This document shows positions 26,357 to 35,402 of a DNA stretch of 64,000 bases, piece after piece; the first letter of the stretch is position 1, and each line of letters starts with the position of its first letter. Source of the stretch: Burkholderia sp. Ac-20365 (GTDB lineage Bacteria > Pseudomonadota > Gammaproteobacteria > Burkholderiales > Burkholderiaceae); the NCBI RefSeq assembly GCF_017104715.1, contig NZ_JAAGPI010000011.1:62001-126000 (forward strand), in the 5' to 3' direction. A program made the position numbers and the translations under genes. The notes under the pieces are model-generated. The model had not been told where the DNA came from. It made no database searches and saw only the letters and a program-made list of their open reading frames with translations.

Positions 26357-27385
26357 TCAGCGCGGGCGCGTCGAGCCCCGCACGACCAGTTGTGGTGCGG
26401 ATGTCACGCACACGCGCGGCGCCTTCGGATGTCCGCCATGCGCGCGAGCGGGCCGTTCGATCAGTTCGCGCAGCAGCGAGACGGCCAGCTCGGCGGCTTC
26501 GACGGTCGGCACGGCGACCGTGGTGAGCGGCGGGCGCGATTGCTGCGCGAGTTGAATATCGGTGATGCCGATTACAGAGAGATCGTGCGGCACGTCGCGC
26601 CCGAGATCGGCGGCGGCGTGGATCGTGCCGAGCGCGGGCAGGTCGTTGGTCGCGAAGATCGCGGTGAGCTTCGCGTCGCGCTCGAGCAGATCGCGCGCGG
26701 CTTCGTAGCCGCCCTGAATCGTGTCGGGCGCGTGGCGCACATTTTTCGCGGGCACTTTCAGGCCGGCCTCGCGCATCGCTTCGACGAAGCCTTCATAACG
26801 CGACGCATGAATGCCCGACTGCTTGCTGCCCACCACGGCACCGATGCGGGTATGTCCCAGGTCGATCAGATGTTGCGCGGCGAGCCGGCCTGCATGGCGG
26901 AAATCGACCGCGACGCATGGCAAGCCGGGCGGATCGTCAGGACGTTCCCACATGCACAGCACGACGGGCGTGCCACGCGCTTCGGCCTTGCGCAGATCGT
27001 CGAAGTCGAGATTGGCGTTCATCACGAGCACGCCTTCGGAGAGCGAGCCTGCAAGCTGGTCGAGATAGGTGCGGCCCGCGTGCGGATCTTCGTTCGTGTT
27101 GCAGATGATGACGAAGTGGCCACTGGTTCGCGCCGCGCGTTCGGCCGCGAGCGCGAACTCGGGATAGAACGGGTTGGCGATGCTCGACACCATCAGCGCG
27201 ATGGTCGGCGCGCGGCCTTCCGCGAGCGCGCGCGCTGCGAGATGCGGCCGATAGTTGAGCGCCTCGACGGCTTCGAGCACGCGCTGACGCGTCTGCTCGC
27301 CGACACGCCCGCGATTGCGCAGCACGTTCGAAACAGTGGCCGACGTGACGCCGGCGCGCCGCGCGACTTCGCTCAAGGTTGACAT
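26357..27385 (-). CDS. LacI-family regulator of the beta-galactoside operon
   Basis: A 342-residue repressor. The N-terminal helix-turn-helix reads TLSEVARRAGVTSATVSNVL with the hinge helix NYRPHLAARALA, followed by a periplasmic-binding-protein-like effector domain (PTIALMVSSIANPFYPEF, IFATNDLPALGTIHAAADLG). It is divergent from the ABC/GH42 operon, with a perfect 16-bp palindromic operator in the 225-bp gap, so it very likely represses that operon until a galactoside or its product binds. Confidence 0.93.
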   Translation of the reverse strand: MSTLSEVARRAGVTSATVSNVLRNRGRVGEQTRQRVLEAVEALNYRPHLAARALAEGRAPTIALMVSSIANPFYPEFALAAERAARTSGHFVIICNTNEDPHAGRTYLDQLAGSLSEGVLVMNANLDFDDLRKAEARGTPVVLCMWERPDDPPGLPCVAVDFRHAGRLAAQHLIDLGHTRIGAVVGSKQSGIHASRYEGFVEAMREAGLKVPAKNVRHAPDTIQGGYEAARDLLERDAKLTAIFATNDLPALGTIHAAADLGRDVPHDLSVIGITDIQLAQQSRPPLTTVAVPTVEAAELAVSLLRELIERPARAHGGHPKAPRVCVTSAPQLVVRGSTRPR

Positions 27386-27558
27386 GATCTGCAGCGTTTA
27401 TTCAATATGTGGGAACGACGTTCATCATTTGCATTGGTCACGAGGCCGAGGCACCATGCGCAAAACGACAGAACGAATATCGGAGACAGCCTTACCAGGC
27501 CGACAAAAGGCCTACAGAAAGGTCGTGATCGCACAGCGATCATTTTTTCGGCCATTCA

Positions 27559-27574
27559 GATTAAGCGCTTAATC
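27559..27574. promoter_or_regulatory. LacI-type operator
   Basis: Perfect palindrome GATTAAGCGCTTAATC with the central CG typical of LacI-family operators. It lies 37 bp before the start of the ABC ATPase gene and 174 bp from the divergent LacI-family gene, which is its expected binder. The site overlaps the probable promoter or leader of the operon. Confidence 0.8.
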
Positions 27575-27610
27575 TCCGCTTCGGACTGATTAAATCACGG
27601 AGTCGAAGCG

Positions 27611-28762
27611 ATGGCGAGCATTTCGTTGAAGGGCGTGCAGAAGGCGTATGGAGACAACGCGCCCGTGATCCGCAACGTCGATCTGGAGATCGGCGAAAAC
27701 GAGTTTTGTGTGTTCCTTGGCCCGTCGGGCTGCGGCAAGTCCACGCTCTTGCGCATGATCGCGGGGCTGGAGGACGTGACCGACGGCGACCTGTCGATTG
27801 GCGATCGCATCGTCAATGACGTGCCCGCGGCCGAGCGCGGCGTCGCGATGGTGTTCCAGAGTTACGCGCTGTTTCCGCACATGAGCGTGTACGAGAACAT
27901 GGCCTTCGGCCTGAAGCTCGCGAAAAAGCCGAAAGCGGAAATCGACAGCAGGGTGAAGGAGGCCGCGCGCATCCTGCAACTCGAAGCGCTGCTCGATCGC
28001 AAGCCGCGTGCGCTTTCAGGCGGGCAGCGGCAGCGTGTCGCGATTGGCCGCGCGATCGTGCGTGAGCCGGGCGTGTTCCTGTTCGACGAACCTTTGTCCA
28101 ATCTCGATGCAACCTTGCGCGGTCAGACGCGTATCGAGATCGCGCGCCTGCACAAGCAGTTCGCGACCGCGAGCGTCGTCTATGTGACGCACGATCAGAC
28201 GGAAGCGATGACACTCGCCGACAAGATCGTGCTTCTGCATTCGGGCAAGGACACCGAGCGCTACGGCAGCATCGCCCAGATCGGTGCGCCGCTCGAGTTG
28301 TATCACCGGCCCAATAGCCGCTTCGTCGCGGGCTTTATCGGCTCGCCGCGCATGAACTTCCTGCCGGGCAAAGTGACGGCTATCGATGCGCAAGGCGTCG
28401 ACGTCACGCTCGATCACACGAACGAAACCATGCGCGTCGAAGTCGACGGCAGCACGTTGCAAGGCGGACAGCCTGTGACCTTCGGCGTGCGGCCCGAGCA
28501 TCTCGAACTCGTCACTAGCGATACATCACGTCGTGATGCAACGCTCTCTCGCGCGATTTCGCTGATCGAGCATCTCGGCGAGCACAGCTATGTGCATCTC
28601 GAACAACCGGGCGGCGCCGTGCTGATCGCGAAGGTGCCGGGCAATGCCCGCGTCGAACAGGGCGAGCGTGTCGTGTTCAACGCGCCCGCCCGTGCCTGCC
28701 ATCTTTTCACTGAAGACGGATTCGCCGTGAAGGCGCTCAACTCCGTCGAACACTACGCATAA
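27611..28762 (+). CDS. Sugar ABC transporter ATPase (MalK/UgpC type)
   Basis: A 383-residue ATPase that energises a carbohydrate uptake system. Walker A GPSGCGKSTLLRMIAGLE, Q-loop FQSYALFPHMSVYENMAFGL, signature ALSGGQRQRVAIGRAIV, Walker B VFLFDEPLSNLDA and the switch histidine in YVTHDQTEAM are all intact. The last 140 residues form the MalK-like OB-fold regulatory domain (FIGSPRMNFLPG, FGVRPEHLEL). It is the first gene of the operon, 17 bp before the GH42 gene, an order in which the ATPase precedes the enzyme and the binding protein. Confidence 0.95.
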   Translation: MASISLKGVQKAYGDNAPVIRNVDLEIGENEFCVFLGPSGCGKSTLLRMIAGLEDVTDGDLSIGDRIVNDVPAAERGVAMVFQSYALFPHMSVYENMAFGLKLAKKPKAEIDSRVKEAARILQLEALLDRKPRALSGGQRQRVAIGRAIVREPGVFLFDEPLSNLDATLRGQTRIEIARLHKQFATASVVYVTHDQTEAMTLADKIVLLHSGKDTERYGSIAQIGAPLELYHRPNSRFVAGFIGSPRMNFLPGKVTAIDAQGVDVTLDHTNETMRVEVDGSTLQGGQPVTFGVRPEHLELVTSDTSRRDATLSRAISLIEHLGEHSYVHLEQPGGAVLIAKVPGNARVEQGERVVFNAPARACHLFTEDGFAVKALNSVEHYA

Positions 28763-28778
28763 CATAAGGGACACGCGC

Positions 28779-30761
28779 ATGCGCCTTGGAGTCTGTTATT
28801 ACCCGGAGCACTGGCCGGAATCGATGTGGAAAGACGACGCGCGCCGCATGAAGGCGCTCGGCATCGAGCAGGTGCGAATCGCTGAATTTGCATGGAGCCG
28901 GATGGAGCCCTCGCCGGGTGAATACGATTGGGCGTGGCTCGATCGTGCCGTTGATGTGCTGGGCGATGCCGGCCTGCAAGTGGTGATGTGCACGCCGACG
29001 GCGACGCCGCCGAAGTGGTTGATCGATCGTCATCCCGACATTCTGCCCGTCGGTGCGGATGGACGTCCGCGCGCATTCGGCTCGCGCCGTCACTACGATT
29101 TTTCGTCGCCGTCGTATTTCGAAGCGTCGCGCAAGATCTGTACGGCTGTTGCCGAGCGTTATGGCAAGCATCCCGCTGTCGCGTACTGGCAGACGGATAA
29201 CGAATTCGGTTGCCACAATACCGTGGTCAGCTATTCGCCCGCTGCCGTCGAGCGTTTTCGCGGGTGGCTGAAGGATCGCTATCAGACCATCGACGCATTG
29301 AACCGCGCGTGGGGCACCGTGTTCTGGAGCATGGAGTACCGCAGCTTCGACGAAATCGACGCGCCCATTGCGACGGTGACGGAAGCGCATCCTTCGCACC
29401 GGCTCGATTACCGCCGCTTCGCATCCGATGAAGTCGCGCGCTACAACCGCATGCAGGTCGAGATCATCCGTGCGCATTCGCCGGGGCGTCCGGTCGCGCA
29501 CAACTTCATGCAGCTCTTCACCGAGTTCGACCACTACAAGGTCGCGCGCGATCTCGATGTGGCGACGTGGGACAGCTATCCGCTCGGCGCGCTCGAAGAG
29601 CAGTGGTACGCGCCGGAAATCAAGGCGAAGTTCTTGCGCACGGGGCATCCCGACTTCGCGTCGTTCAATCACGACGTGTATCGCGGCATGTCGAAGCTGC
29701 CGTTCTGGGTGATGGAGCAGCAACCCGGTCCTGTGAACTGGGCGCACTGGAATCCCGCGCCGCTGCCGGGCATGGTGCGTCTGTGGAGTTGGGAGGCGTT
29801 CGCGCATGGCGCGGGTTGCGTGTCGTACTTCCGCTGGCGCCAGGCGCCGTTTGCGCAGGAGCAGATGCATGCAGGCCTGAATACGCCCGACAATCGGCTC
29901 GATATCGGCGGCAGCGAAGCGGAGCGGGTCGCGCACGAAATCGCGCAGGTGTCGTCGGCGGCTGTGGATGCAAATGCGAATGTGCGCAGCAAGATCGCGC
30001 TGATCTACGACTACGAAGCGAAGTGGCTCTTCGAAATTCATCCGCAGGGCGCGGACTTCCACTATCCGCGTTTCGCGTTCGAGTACTACTCGGCGCTGCG
30101 TTCGCTCGGTTTCGACGTCGATGTGATTCCCGCCGATGCGCCGCTCGATGGCTACGCAATGATCGTCGTGCCGCCGCTGCCTGTCGTGCCGGGTGACTTC
30201 GCCGTGCGGCTCGCGGCATCGGGCGCGCAGATCGTGCTGGGTCCGCGCACGGGCTCGAAGACGGCTGATCTGCAGATTCCGGCGAACCTGCCGCCGGGCG
30301 CGCTCGCGTCGCTGCTGCCGGTTCGCGTGTGGCGCGTCGAATCGATGCGGCCGAACGTGACGGAAGCGGTGCATGTGAATGGCGCAAGCGATGGCTTGCG
30401 CGAAGGCCAGGCGCGTCACTGGCGCGATCTGATCGACGCCGCAGATGAACGCAGCTTCGGCGTGCGCGCGCGATTCGCCGACGGTCATCCCGCGTATGTG
30501 CAGCATGGTTCCGTGCATTACTTCGCGAGCCTGTTCGACGATCGCCTGACGGAATCGCTGTTCGCACGCATCGCGACGGAAGCCGGCCTCAAGCCGACGC
30601 CGCTCGGAGACAGCCTGCGTATCAGCCGTCGCGGCCAGCTGACGTACGTGTTCAACTATGCGAACACGCGTCATGTGATCGAAGGCGTCGACGCATCGCG
30701 TTTCGTGATCGGCGCGCCTGAAGTCGAACCGCAAGGCGTTGCGGCTTACCGGACTGAATGA
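28779..30761 (+). CDS. GH42 beta-galactosidase
   Basis: A 660-residue cytoplasmic beta-galactosidase of glycoside hydrolase family 42. The first strand reads RLGVCYYPEHWPESMWKDDA. The acid/base glutamate is E142 in WQTDNEFGCH and the nucleophile is E313 in LPFWVMEQQPGPVNW, both in the expected barrel positions. A trimerisation domain (IALIYDYEAKWLFE) and a C-terminal beta domain follow; length is normal. Being inside an ABC-uptake operon, it should hydrolyse imported galactosides, and galM lies 7 kb downstream. The substrate may be a plant galacto-oligosaccharide rather than lactose. Confidence 0.94.
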   Translation: MRLGVCYYPEHWPESMWKDDARRMKALGIEQVRIAEFAWSRMEPSPGEYDWAWLDRAVDVLGDAGLQVVMCTPTATPPKWLIDRHPDILPVGADGRPRAFGSRRHYDFSSPSYFEASRKICTAVAERYGKHPAVAYWQTDNEFGCHNTVVSYSPAAVERFRGWLKDRYQTIDALNRAWGTVFWSMEYRSFDEIDAPIATVTEAHPSHRLDYRRFASDEVARYNRMQVEIIRAHSPGRPVAHNFMQLFTEFDHYKVARDLDVATWDSYPLGALEEQWYAPEIKAKFLRTGHPDFASFNHDVYRGMSKLPFWVMEQQPGPVNWAHWNPAPLPGMVRLWSWEAFAHGAGCVSYFRWRQAPFAQEQMHAGLNTPDNRLDIGGSEAERVAHEIAQVSSAAVDANANVRSKIALIYDYEAKWLFEIHPQGADFHYPRFAFEYYSALRSLGFDVDVIPADAPLDGYAMIVVPPLPVVPGDFAVRLAASGAQIVLGPRTGSKTADLQIPANLPPGALASLLPVRVWRVESMRPNVTEAVHVNGASDGLREGQARHWRDLIDAADERSFGVRARFADGHPAYVQHGSVHYFASLFDDRLTESLFARIATEAGLKPTPLGDSLRISRRGQLTYVFNYANTRHVIEGVDASRFVIGAPEVEPQGVAAYRTE

Positions 30762-30845
30762 TTCGACAACCCGATTTTGACAACCCGATTTAACAACCAG
30801 CAGTGATCCCAGCAGGTAAGAACCAGGACACAAGGAGACAGCAAC

Positions 30846-32111
30846 ATGGCAGCAAAACGATTCAACGCACGCACGGCGATTGCAGCCGCGGCACTCGCAG
30901 TCGCCACCGTCGTTGCGCCGTTCGCGGCGACGACGGCCGAAGCGGGCACGATGACCATCAACATCGCGTTCAAAGGCGCAAGCCAGCGCGCGGTGTGGCA
31001 GTCGGTGATCGACGACTTCAAGAAGGCGCATCCGGATATCGACGTAAAGGCTTCGTTCGTCGATGAAGAAGCGTACAAGGTGCAGTTGCCGGGCTGGCTG
31101 TCGACCGTCGCGCCCGATGTCGTCAACTGGCACAACGGCGAGCGCATGGCGTACTACGCGCGGCGCGGCCTGTTCGAAGACCTGAGCGGCGACTGGAAGA
31201 AGAACGGCTGGGACAACATGTACGCATCGACGAAAGAATCGTCGACGTACAACGGCAAGCAGTATGCGGCACCGACCGTGTACTACTCGTGGGGTCTGTT
31301 CTATCGCAAGGATCTGTTCCAGAAGGCGGGCATCACGTCGGAGCCGAAGACGTGGGATCAGCTGATGGACGCGTGCAAGAAGCTGAAGGCGGCAGGCATC
31401 ACGCCATTTGCAGTGGGCGGCCGCGATGCATGGACGCTGGCAGGCTGGTTCGACTATCTCGATCTGCGCATCAACGGCAACGCGTTCCACCAGAAGCTGA
31501 TGGCGGGCGAAGTGCCGTACACCGATCCGCGCGTGAAGAAGGTCTACACGACGTGGAAGCAGTTGCTCGACGACAAGGACTTCATCGACAACTCGCTGTC
31601 GTACGATCTGGACGCGGCACAGCCGTTCCTGTTCCAGGGCAAGGCCGCGATGATGCTGATGGGCACGTTCATCACGGGCGGCTTCCCGCCGAACGTGAAG
31701 CCGAACATGAGCTACTTCCAGTTCCCGATCATCGATTCGAACGTGCCGACGGCCGAAGATGGCCCCGTCGAATCGCTGCATATTCCGGCGAAGGCCAAGA
31801 ACAAGGCCGACGCGCATACGTTCCTCGCGTTCGTCGAAACGCCGGAGCAAGGCGCGAAGCTCGCAACGGGTCTTGGTTCGTTGTCGGCGAACAGCAAGTC
31901 GCCGGAGCCGGAAGATCCCATTTCGAAGATCGGCTTCCAGATTCTGTCGAACACGAAGGGCGGCATCGCGCAGTTCTACGATCGCGACATGACGAAGGAA
32001 ATGGCCGACGAAGGGATGAAGGGCATGCAGCAGTTCATCGCCGATCCGACCAAGATCGACGCGATCCTTGCGCAGCTCGAGCAGACGCGCAAGCGCATCT
32101 ACAAGAAGTAA
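30846..32111 (+). CDS. Sugar ABC transporter substrate-binding protein
   Basis: A 421-residue periplasmic binding protein of the MalE/UgpB class. The signal peptide ends near AATTAEAG. The mature protein begins TMTINIAFKGASQRAVWQSV, with YSWGLFYRKDLFQKAGI and FVETPEQGAKLATGLGSLSA as family landmarks. It follows the GH42 gene by 84 bp and has AAGGAGA before its ATG, a strong site that fits the high amounts needed for a binding protein. It should bind a galactoside for the permeases encoded next. Confidence 0.93.
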   Translation: MAAKRFNARTAIAAAALAVATVVAPFAATTAEAGTMTINIAFKGASQRAVWQSVIDDFKKAHPDIDVKASFVDEEAYKVQLPGWLSTVAPDVVNWHNGERMAYYARRGLFEDLSGDWKKNGWDNMYASTKESSTYNGKQYAAPTVYYSWGLFYRKDLFQKAGITSEPKTWDQLMDACKKLKAAGITPFAVGGRDAWTLAGWFDYLDLRINGNAFHQKLMAGEVPYTDPRVKKVYTTWKQLLDDKDFIDNSLSYDLDAAQPFLFQGKAAMMLMGTFITGGFPPNVKPNMSYFQFPIIDSNVPTAEDGPVESLHIPAKAKNKADAHTFLAFVETPEQGAKLATGLGSLSANSKSPEPEDPISKIGFQILSNTKGGIAQFYDRDMTKEMADEGMKGMQQFIADPTKIDAILAQLEQTRKRIYKK

Positions 32112-32178
32112 GGATGTAGCAGTGGCGCCGGACTCCTCGTGAGTCTGGCGCAGCACCATCAGGCTTAGGAGAACAGTC

Positions 32179-33132
32179 GTGTCGCACTCCGTCACACGCC
32201 AGGATATCAACGGCACACCGCCGTCGCAGCCGCAGGCGTCGCCCACGCCGCGCGCCGCAAGCAGAAAGCGCGGACCGTCGCCGACCGCGCGGCGGCAGCG
32301 CAAGGCCGCGTTGCTCTTTCTCGCGCCCGCGTGCTTCATGGTCGCGGTCTATGTGGTCTGGCCGATCCTGTCGTCGATCTGGCTCAGCTTCTTCAACTGG
32401 GACGGGATGACCGACAAGGTCTTCGTCGGTCTCGGCAACTACATCGAACTGTTTCAGGCGCCGACTTTCTATACGGCGTTGAAGAACAACGTCATCTGGT
32501 TGCTGCTGTTTCTGCTGGCGCCGCCGATGGGTCTCGCCGTCGCGCTGTATCTGAATCAGGCGGTGTCGGGCATACGTCTGGTGAAGTCGCTGTTTTTCGC
32601 GCCGTTCGTGTTGTCGGGCGTGGTGGTTGGTTTGATCTTTTCGTGGTTCTACGACCCGACTTTCGGTTTGCTCGCGGTGATACTCGGCCACGGCGTGCCC
32701 GTGCTCGGCGACGCGCACTATGCGACCTTCGGCATCATCTTTGCCGCGCTGTGGCCGCAGACTGCGTACTGCATGATTCTTTATCTGACGGGTCTGACAT
32801 CGCTTAATAGCGAGCAACTCGAAGCCGCGCGCATGGAAGGCGCGAAGGGCTGGGCGATGCTGTGGCACGTGGTGCTGCCGCAGTTGCGGCCCGTCACGTT
32901 CATGGCGATCGTCGTCACGGTGATCGGCGCGTTGCGCAGTTTCGATCTGATTTCGGTGATGACGGGCGGTGGGCCGTTCGAAAGCTCGACGGTGCTTGCG
33001 TATTACATGTACGACCAGGCGATCAAGTATTACCGCATTGGCTATTCGGCTTCGATTGCCGTGGTGCTGTTCGCGATCATGCTCGTGTACATCGTCTATC
33101 ACCTGCGCCGCATGCTGCGCAACGAACAGTAA
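32179..33132 (+). CDS. Sugar ABC transporter permease, MalF type
   Basis: A 317-residue inner-membrane permease subunit with six hydrophobic helices. The first 45 residues are a basic Ala/Pro-rich cytoplasmic leader. The EAA loop that contacts the ATPase is seen as LEAARMEGAKGWAMLWHVVL. It starts with GTG behind AGGAG. It pairs with the next permease gene, 13 bp downstream. Codon third positions are strongly GC-rich here, in contrast to the next gene's end. Confidence 0.93.
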   Translation: MSHSVTRQDINGTPPSQPQASPTPRAASRKRGPSPTARRQRKAALLFLAPACFMVAVYVVWPILSSIWLSFFNWDGMTDKVFVGLGNYIELFQAPTFYTALKNNVIWLLLFLLAPPMGLAVALYLNQAVSGIRLVKSLFFAPFVLSGVVVGLIFSWFYDPTFGLLAVILGHGVPVLGDAHYATFGIIFAALWPQTAYCMILYLTGLTSLNSEQLEAARMEGAKGWAMLWHVVLPQLRPVTFMAIVVTVIGALRSFDLISVMTGGGPFESSTVLAYYMYDQAIKYYRIGYSASIAVVLFAIMLVYIVYHLRRMLRNEQ

Positions 33133-33145
33133 GGAGCGGACGATC

Positions 33146-33997
33146 ATGTATCCGATGCCTGTTGCCAAATGGAAGCCGATCAACCGGCGGCTCTACAAAC
33201 TGACCTTGCCGGTTGCGCTGCTGATCTGGCTGATGCCGATGATTGCGGTGCTTGTGACGTCGGTGCGTTCGACGGAAGAACTCGCCGAGGGCAATTACTG
33301 GGGCTGGCCTCGACATTTCGCCTTCGTGGATAACTACCGCGAGGCGCTTACCACGTCGCCGATGCTGCATTACTTCTGGAACAGTGTGCTCATCACGGTG
33401 CCGTCCGTGATCGGTTCGATTGCGCTCGCGGCGATGGCGGGTTTTGCATTGGCGATCTACAAGTTTCGCGGCAATACCACGCTGTTTGGGACGTTCGTCG
33501 CGGGTAACTTTGTGCCGATCCAGATTCTGATGATTCCCGTGCGGGATCTGTCATTGAGTCTTGGGTTGTTCAATACGCTTGGTGCGCTGATTCTTTTTCA
33601 TGTGTCGTTTCAGACTGGGTTTTGTGCGCTGTTTCTGCGTAACTTTATCAAGCAGTTGCCTTATGAACTGGTAGAGGCGGCGCGGATCGAAGGTGCGGGC
33701 GAGTGGACTGTGTTCTTTCGCATCGTGTTGCCGTTGATTCGTCCTGCGCTGGCTGCGCTTGCTATTCTGGTTTTCACGTTTGTGTGGAATGACTATTTTT
33801 GGGCTCTTTGTCTGACCCAAGGTGACGAGGCTGCACCGATTACTGTTGGCGTTGCCGCACTCAAAGGGCAATGGACCACGGCGTGGAATCTCGTGTCGGC
33901 AGGTTCGATTCTGGCTGCATTGCCGTCTGTTGCGATGTTCTTTGCTATGCAGAAGCACTTCGTCGCTGGGCTGACTTTTGGTGCTACCAAGGGTTGA
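33146..33997 (+). CDS. Sugar ABC transporter permease, MalG type
   Basis: A 283-residue inner-membrane permease, last gene of the galactoside operon. The EAA loop is LVEAARIEGAGEWTVFFRIV and the protein ends KHFVAGLTFGATKG, as MalG-type subunits do. The ATG at 33146 follows AAGGAG. From about 33480 onward codon usage shifts: by hand count only about 54 percent of the last 71 codons end in G or C and about 37 percent end in T, unlike the upstream permease. This shift leads straight into the repeat element at 34130. Confidence 0.93.
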   Translation: MYPMPVAKWKPINRRLYKLTLPVALLIWLMPMIAVLVTSVRSTEELAEGNYWGWPRHFAFVDNYREALTTSPMLHYFWNSVLITVPSVIGSIALAAMAGFALAIYKFRGNTTLFGTFVAGNFVPIQILMIPVRDLSLSLGLFNTLGALILFHVSFQTGFCALFLRNFIKQLPYELVEAARIEGAGEWTVFFRIVLPLIRPALAALAILVFTFVWNDYFWALCLTQGDEAAPITVGVAALKGQWTTAWNLVSAGSILAALPSVAMFFAMQKHFVAGLTFGATKG

Positions 33998-34004
33998 TGT
34001 TTTT

Positions 34005-34035
34005 GGTTTTTTGGTTTTTTGGTTTTTTGGTTTTT
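34005..34035 (+). repeat. Short tandem repeat of GGTTTTTT
   Basis: Four units of an 8-bp repeat, the last one incomplete, directly after the permease stop codon. It is part of a strongly G+T-rich stretch running up to the composite repeat. Such a tract is prone to slippage and may vary in length between strains. Confidence 0.85.
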
Positions 34036-34059
34036 GTCGTTGTCTCCTCGTAGAAGGTT

Positions 34060-34082
34060 GCCCGCGTGAGCGGGCTTTTTTC
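34060..34082 (+). terminator. Rho-independent terminator of the galactoside operon
   Basis: Stem GCCCGC/GCGGGC with loop GTGA, followed by a run of seven T residues. It lies about 60 bp after the last permease gene. Confidence 0.85.
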
Positions 34083-34129
34083 TTGTGTGAGGTTGTGTTG
34101 TGACGCTGGTTTGGTTTGCCTGTGTTTTC

Positions 34130-34897
34130 GCTGGCATCCGCGTTTCGTTTTGCCTTGTTCAAGCGTTGCCCCTGTGCGGGGCGGCACTTACTTTCTTTGC
34201 CGCCGCAAAGAAAGTAAGCAAAGAAAGCGGGCTAACACCGCCCGTGCTTGACCACCGCCTGAGGGCCCCCAACAGTTCCTCCACTTCAAACGGCAACCGG
34301 CTATTCCCCGCCCGTTGCCAACGCTTCGAACAAACGCCTCACCCTCTTCAATCACCCGCAACGCAGCCAGCGGCAGCGACTAGCTAATGCCGCCCAGGTG
34401 GCAAACTGTGTGTAGGTCGTAGTACTTCACGCCTCAGCGCTCCTACGACACCGATCCTGCTTTCGAGCGGCCTACCTTGCTTTTCAGTCCGGAGTGAAGC
34501 GCATAAGCCGCGACAGCCGACACACAGTTTGCCGCTATAGAACGTGGGAGATTTGATCGCGCACGCGGCGACGAAGGCGTGCGAAGCGGGTGAGGCGCTC
34601 AATAAGAGCGTTGGCAGCGGGCATCGAGAAGGGAGACGCCGCGAACAGGACGGGGCCGTTGGGGGCCCGTGGGCAACTACAAGAACGGGCGGTGTTCAGC
34701 GGCTTTCTTTGCCTACTTTTCTTTGCCGCGGCAAAGAAAAGTAGGTGCCGCCCCGCACAGGGGCGACGCGTGAAGGGGTAAGTCACATCGCGGATGCCAG
34801 CGCAAAGCCGAGCAAACCAGCGTCGCAGACAAACTAGATCAATTGCCGCCCCGCCTAGGGGCAACGCTAGCAAACCAGAAGCAACCCGCGGATGCCA
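34130..34897 (-). repeat. Composite palindromic repeat, copy B (inverted)
   Basis: Same parts as copies A and C but in opposite orientation. The 32-bp palindrome is now on the left (34187-34218) and the 34-bp one on the right (34712-34745); core halves are GGCAAACTGTGTGTAGG (34400-34416), preceded by GCCGCCCAGGT, and CCGACACACAGTTTGCC (34517-34533), followed by GCTATAGAA. The GGGCCCCCAA boxes flank the core. A primary end module closes near 34803, and a second, diverged end module runs to about 34897. It fills the convergent gap between the galactoside operon and a small secreted-protein gene. Open frames inside it are low-complexity translations of the palindromes. Confidence 0.9.
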
Positions 34898-34905
34898 GCA
34901 AAAAA

Positions 34906-35217
34906 CTATTGCCCTTGCGGCAAAACCCCCCGTACTCCTGCCAGCGGCGACCCATACCCACCCGATTGCGCATTGTTAGGCGCCCCCGTCACGAGTTGCG
35001 CCCGCGGATCCGTCGGATTGAGATTCATCTCGCCAGCCTGCTGATTCCCATGCGTCGGATACTCACTGCCACGCGGCGCATTAGGCATCAACCGCGTGCT
35101 ATTAACAGGCGCATTGACATCGTCATAAGTAGAAAGGCCCTGCGCGTGCGACGCGACAGCGCCAAAAGACAGCACAAAAGCAGCGGTAAACTGAAGACCA
35201 GCGGTGATCTTACGCAC
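34906..35217 (-). CDS. Small secreted protein of unknown function
   Basis: A 103-residue protein with a clear signal peptide (FTAAFVLSFGAVASHAQG). The mature part is short, polar and rich in Asn, Pro and Gly (STRLMPNAPRGSEYPTHGN) with no domain I can name. The start has AAGGAG upstream on the minus strand. Its 3' end lies only about 10 bp from the second end module of repeat copy B. Similar small exported proteins are common in Burkholderia, and many have no known function. Confidence 0.7.
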   Translation of the reverse strand: MRKITAGLQFTAAFVLSFGAVASHAQGLSTYDDVNAPVNSTRLMPNAPRGSEYPTHGNQQAGEMNLNPTDPRAQLVTGAPNNAQSGGYGSPLAGVRGVLPQGQ

Positions 35218-35402
35218 GATGTACTCCTTGCTCGAACAATGGCGCGTCCATCATGAACAGAAGAACCGCGATGCCGTCCTTCTTATTCCCTTCTAACTAT
35301 TGGCCATCGCATTCACGAGTTCAAGGCGTGTCATGCGCATGCAAGCAACACGCGTCGATAGCGTCGCGCTTTTGTAGCAGTTCGTCGTCCAGCCCGCGAC
35401 GC

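Noticed and set aside
28737..32339. A 1200-codon open frame on the minus strand opposite the GH42 and binding-protein genes
   Set aside because: Its sequence is Arg/His-rich with no family features and lies antisense to clearly identified genes; such frames are common in GC-rich DNA.
34005..34035. The GGTTTTTT tandem repeat as a CRISPR or origin-like array
   Set aside because: Units are only 8 bp with no spacers; it is a simple-sequence tract in a G+T-rich flank.
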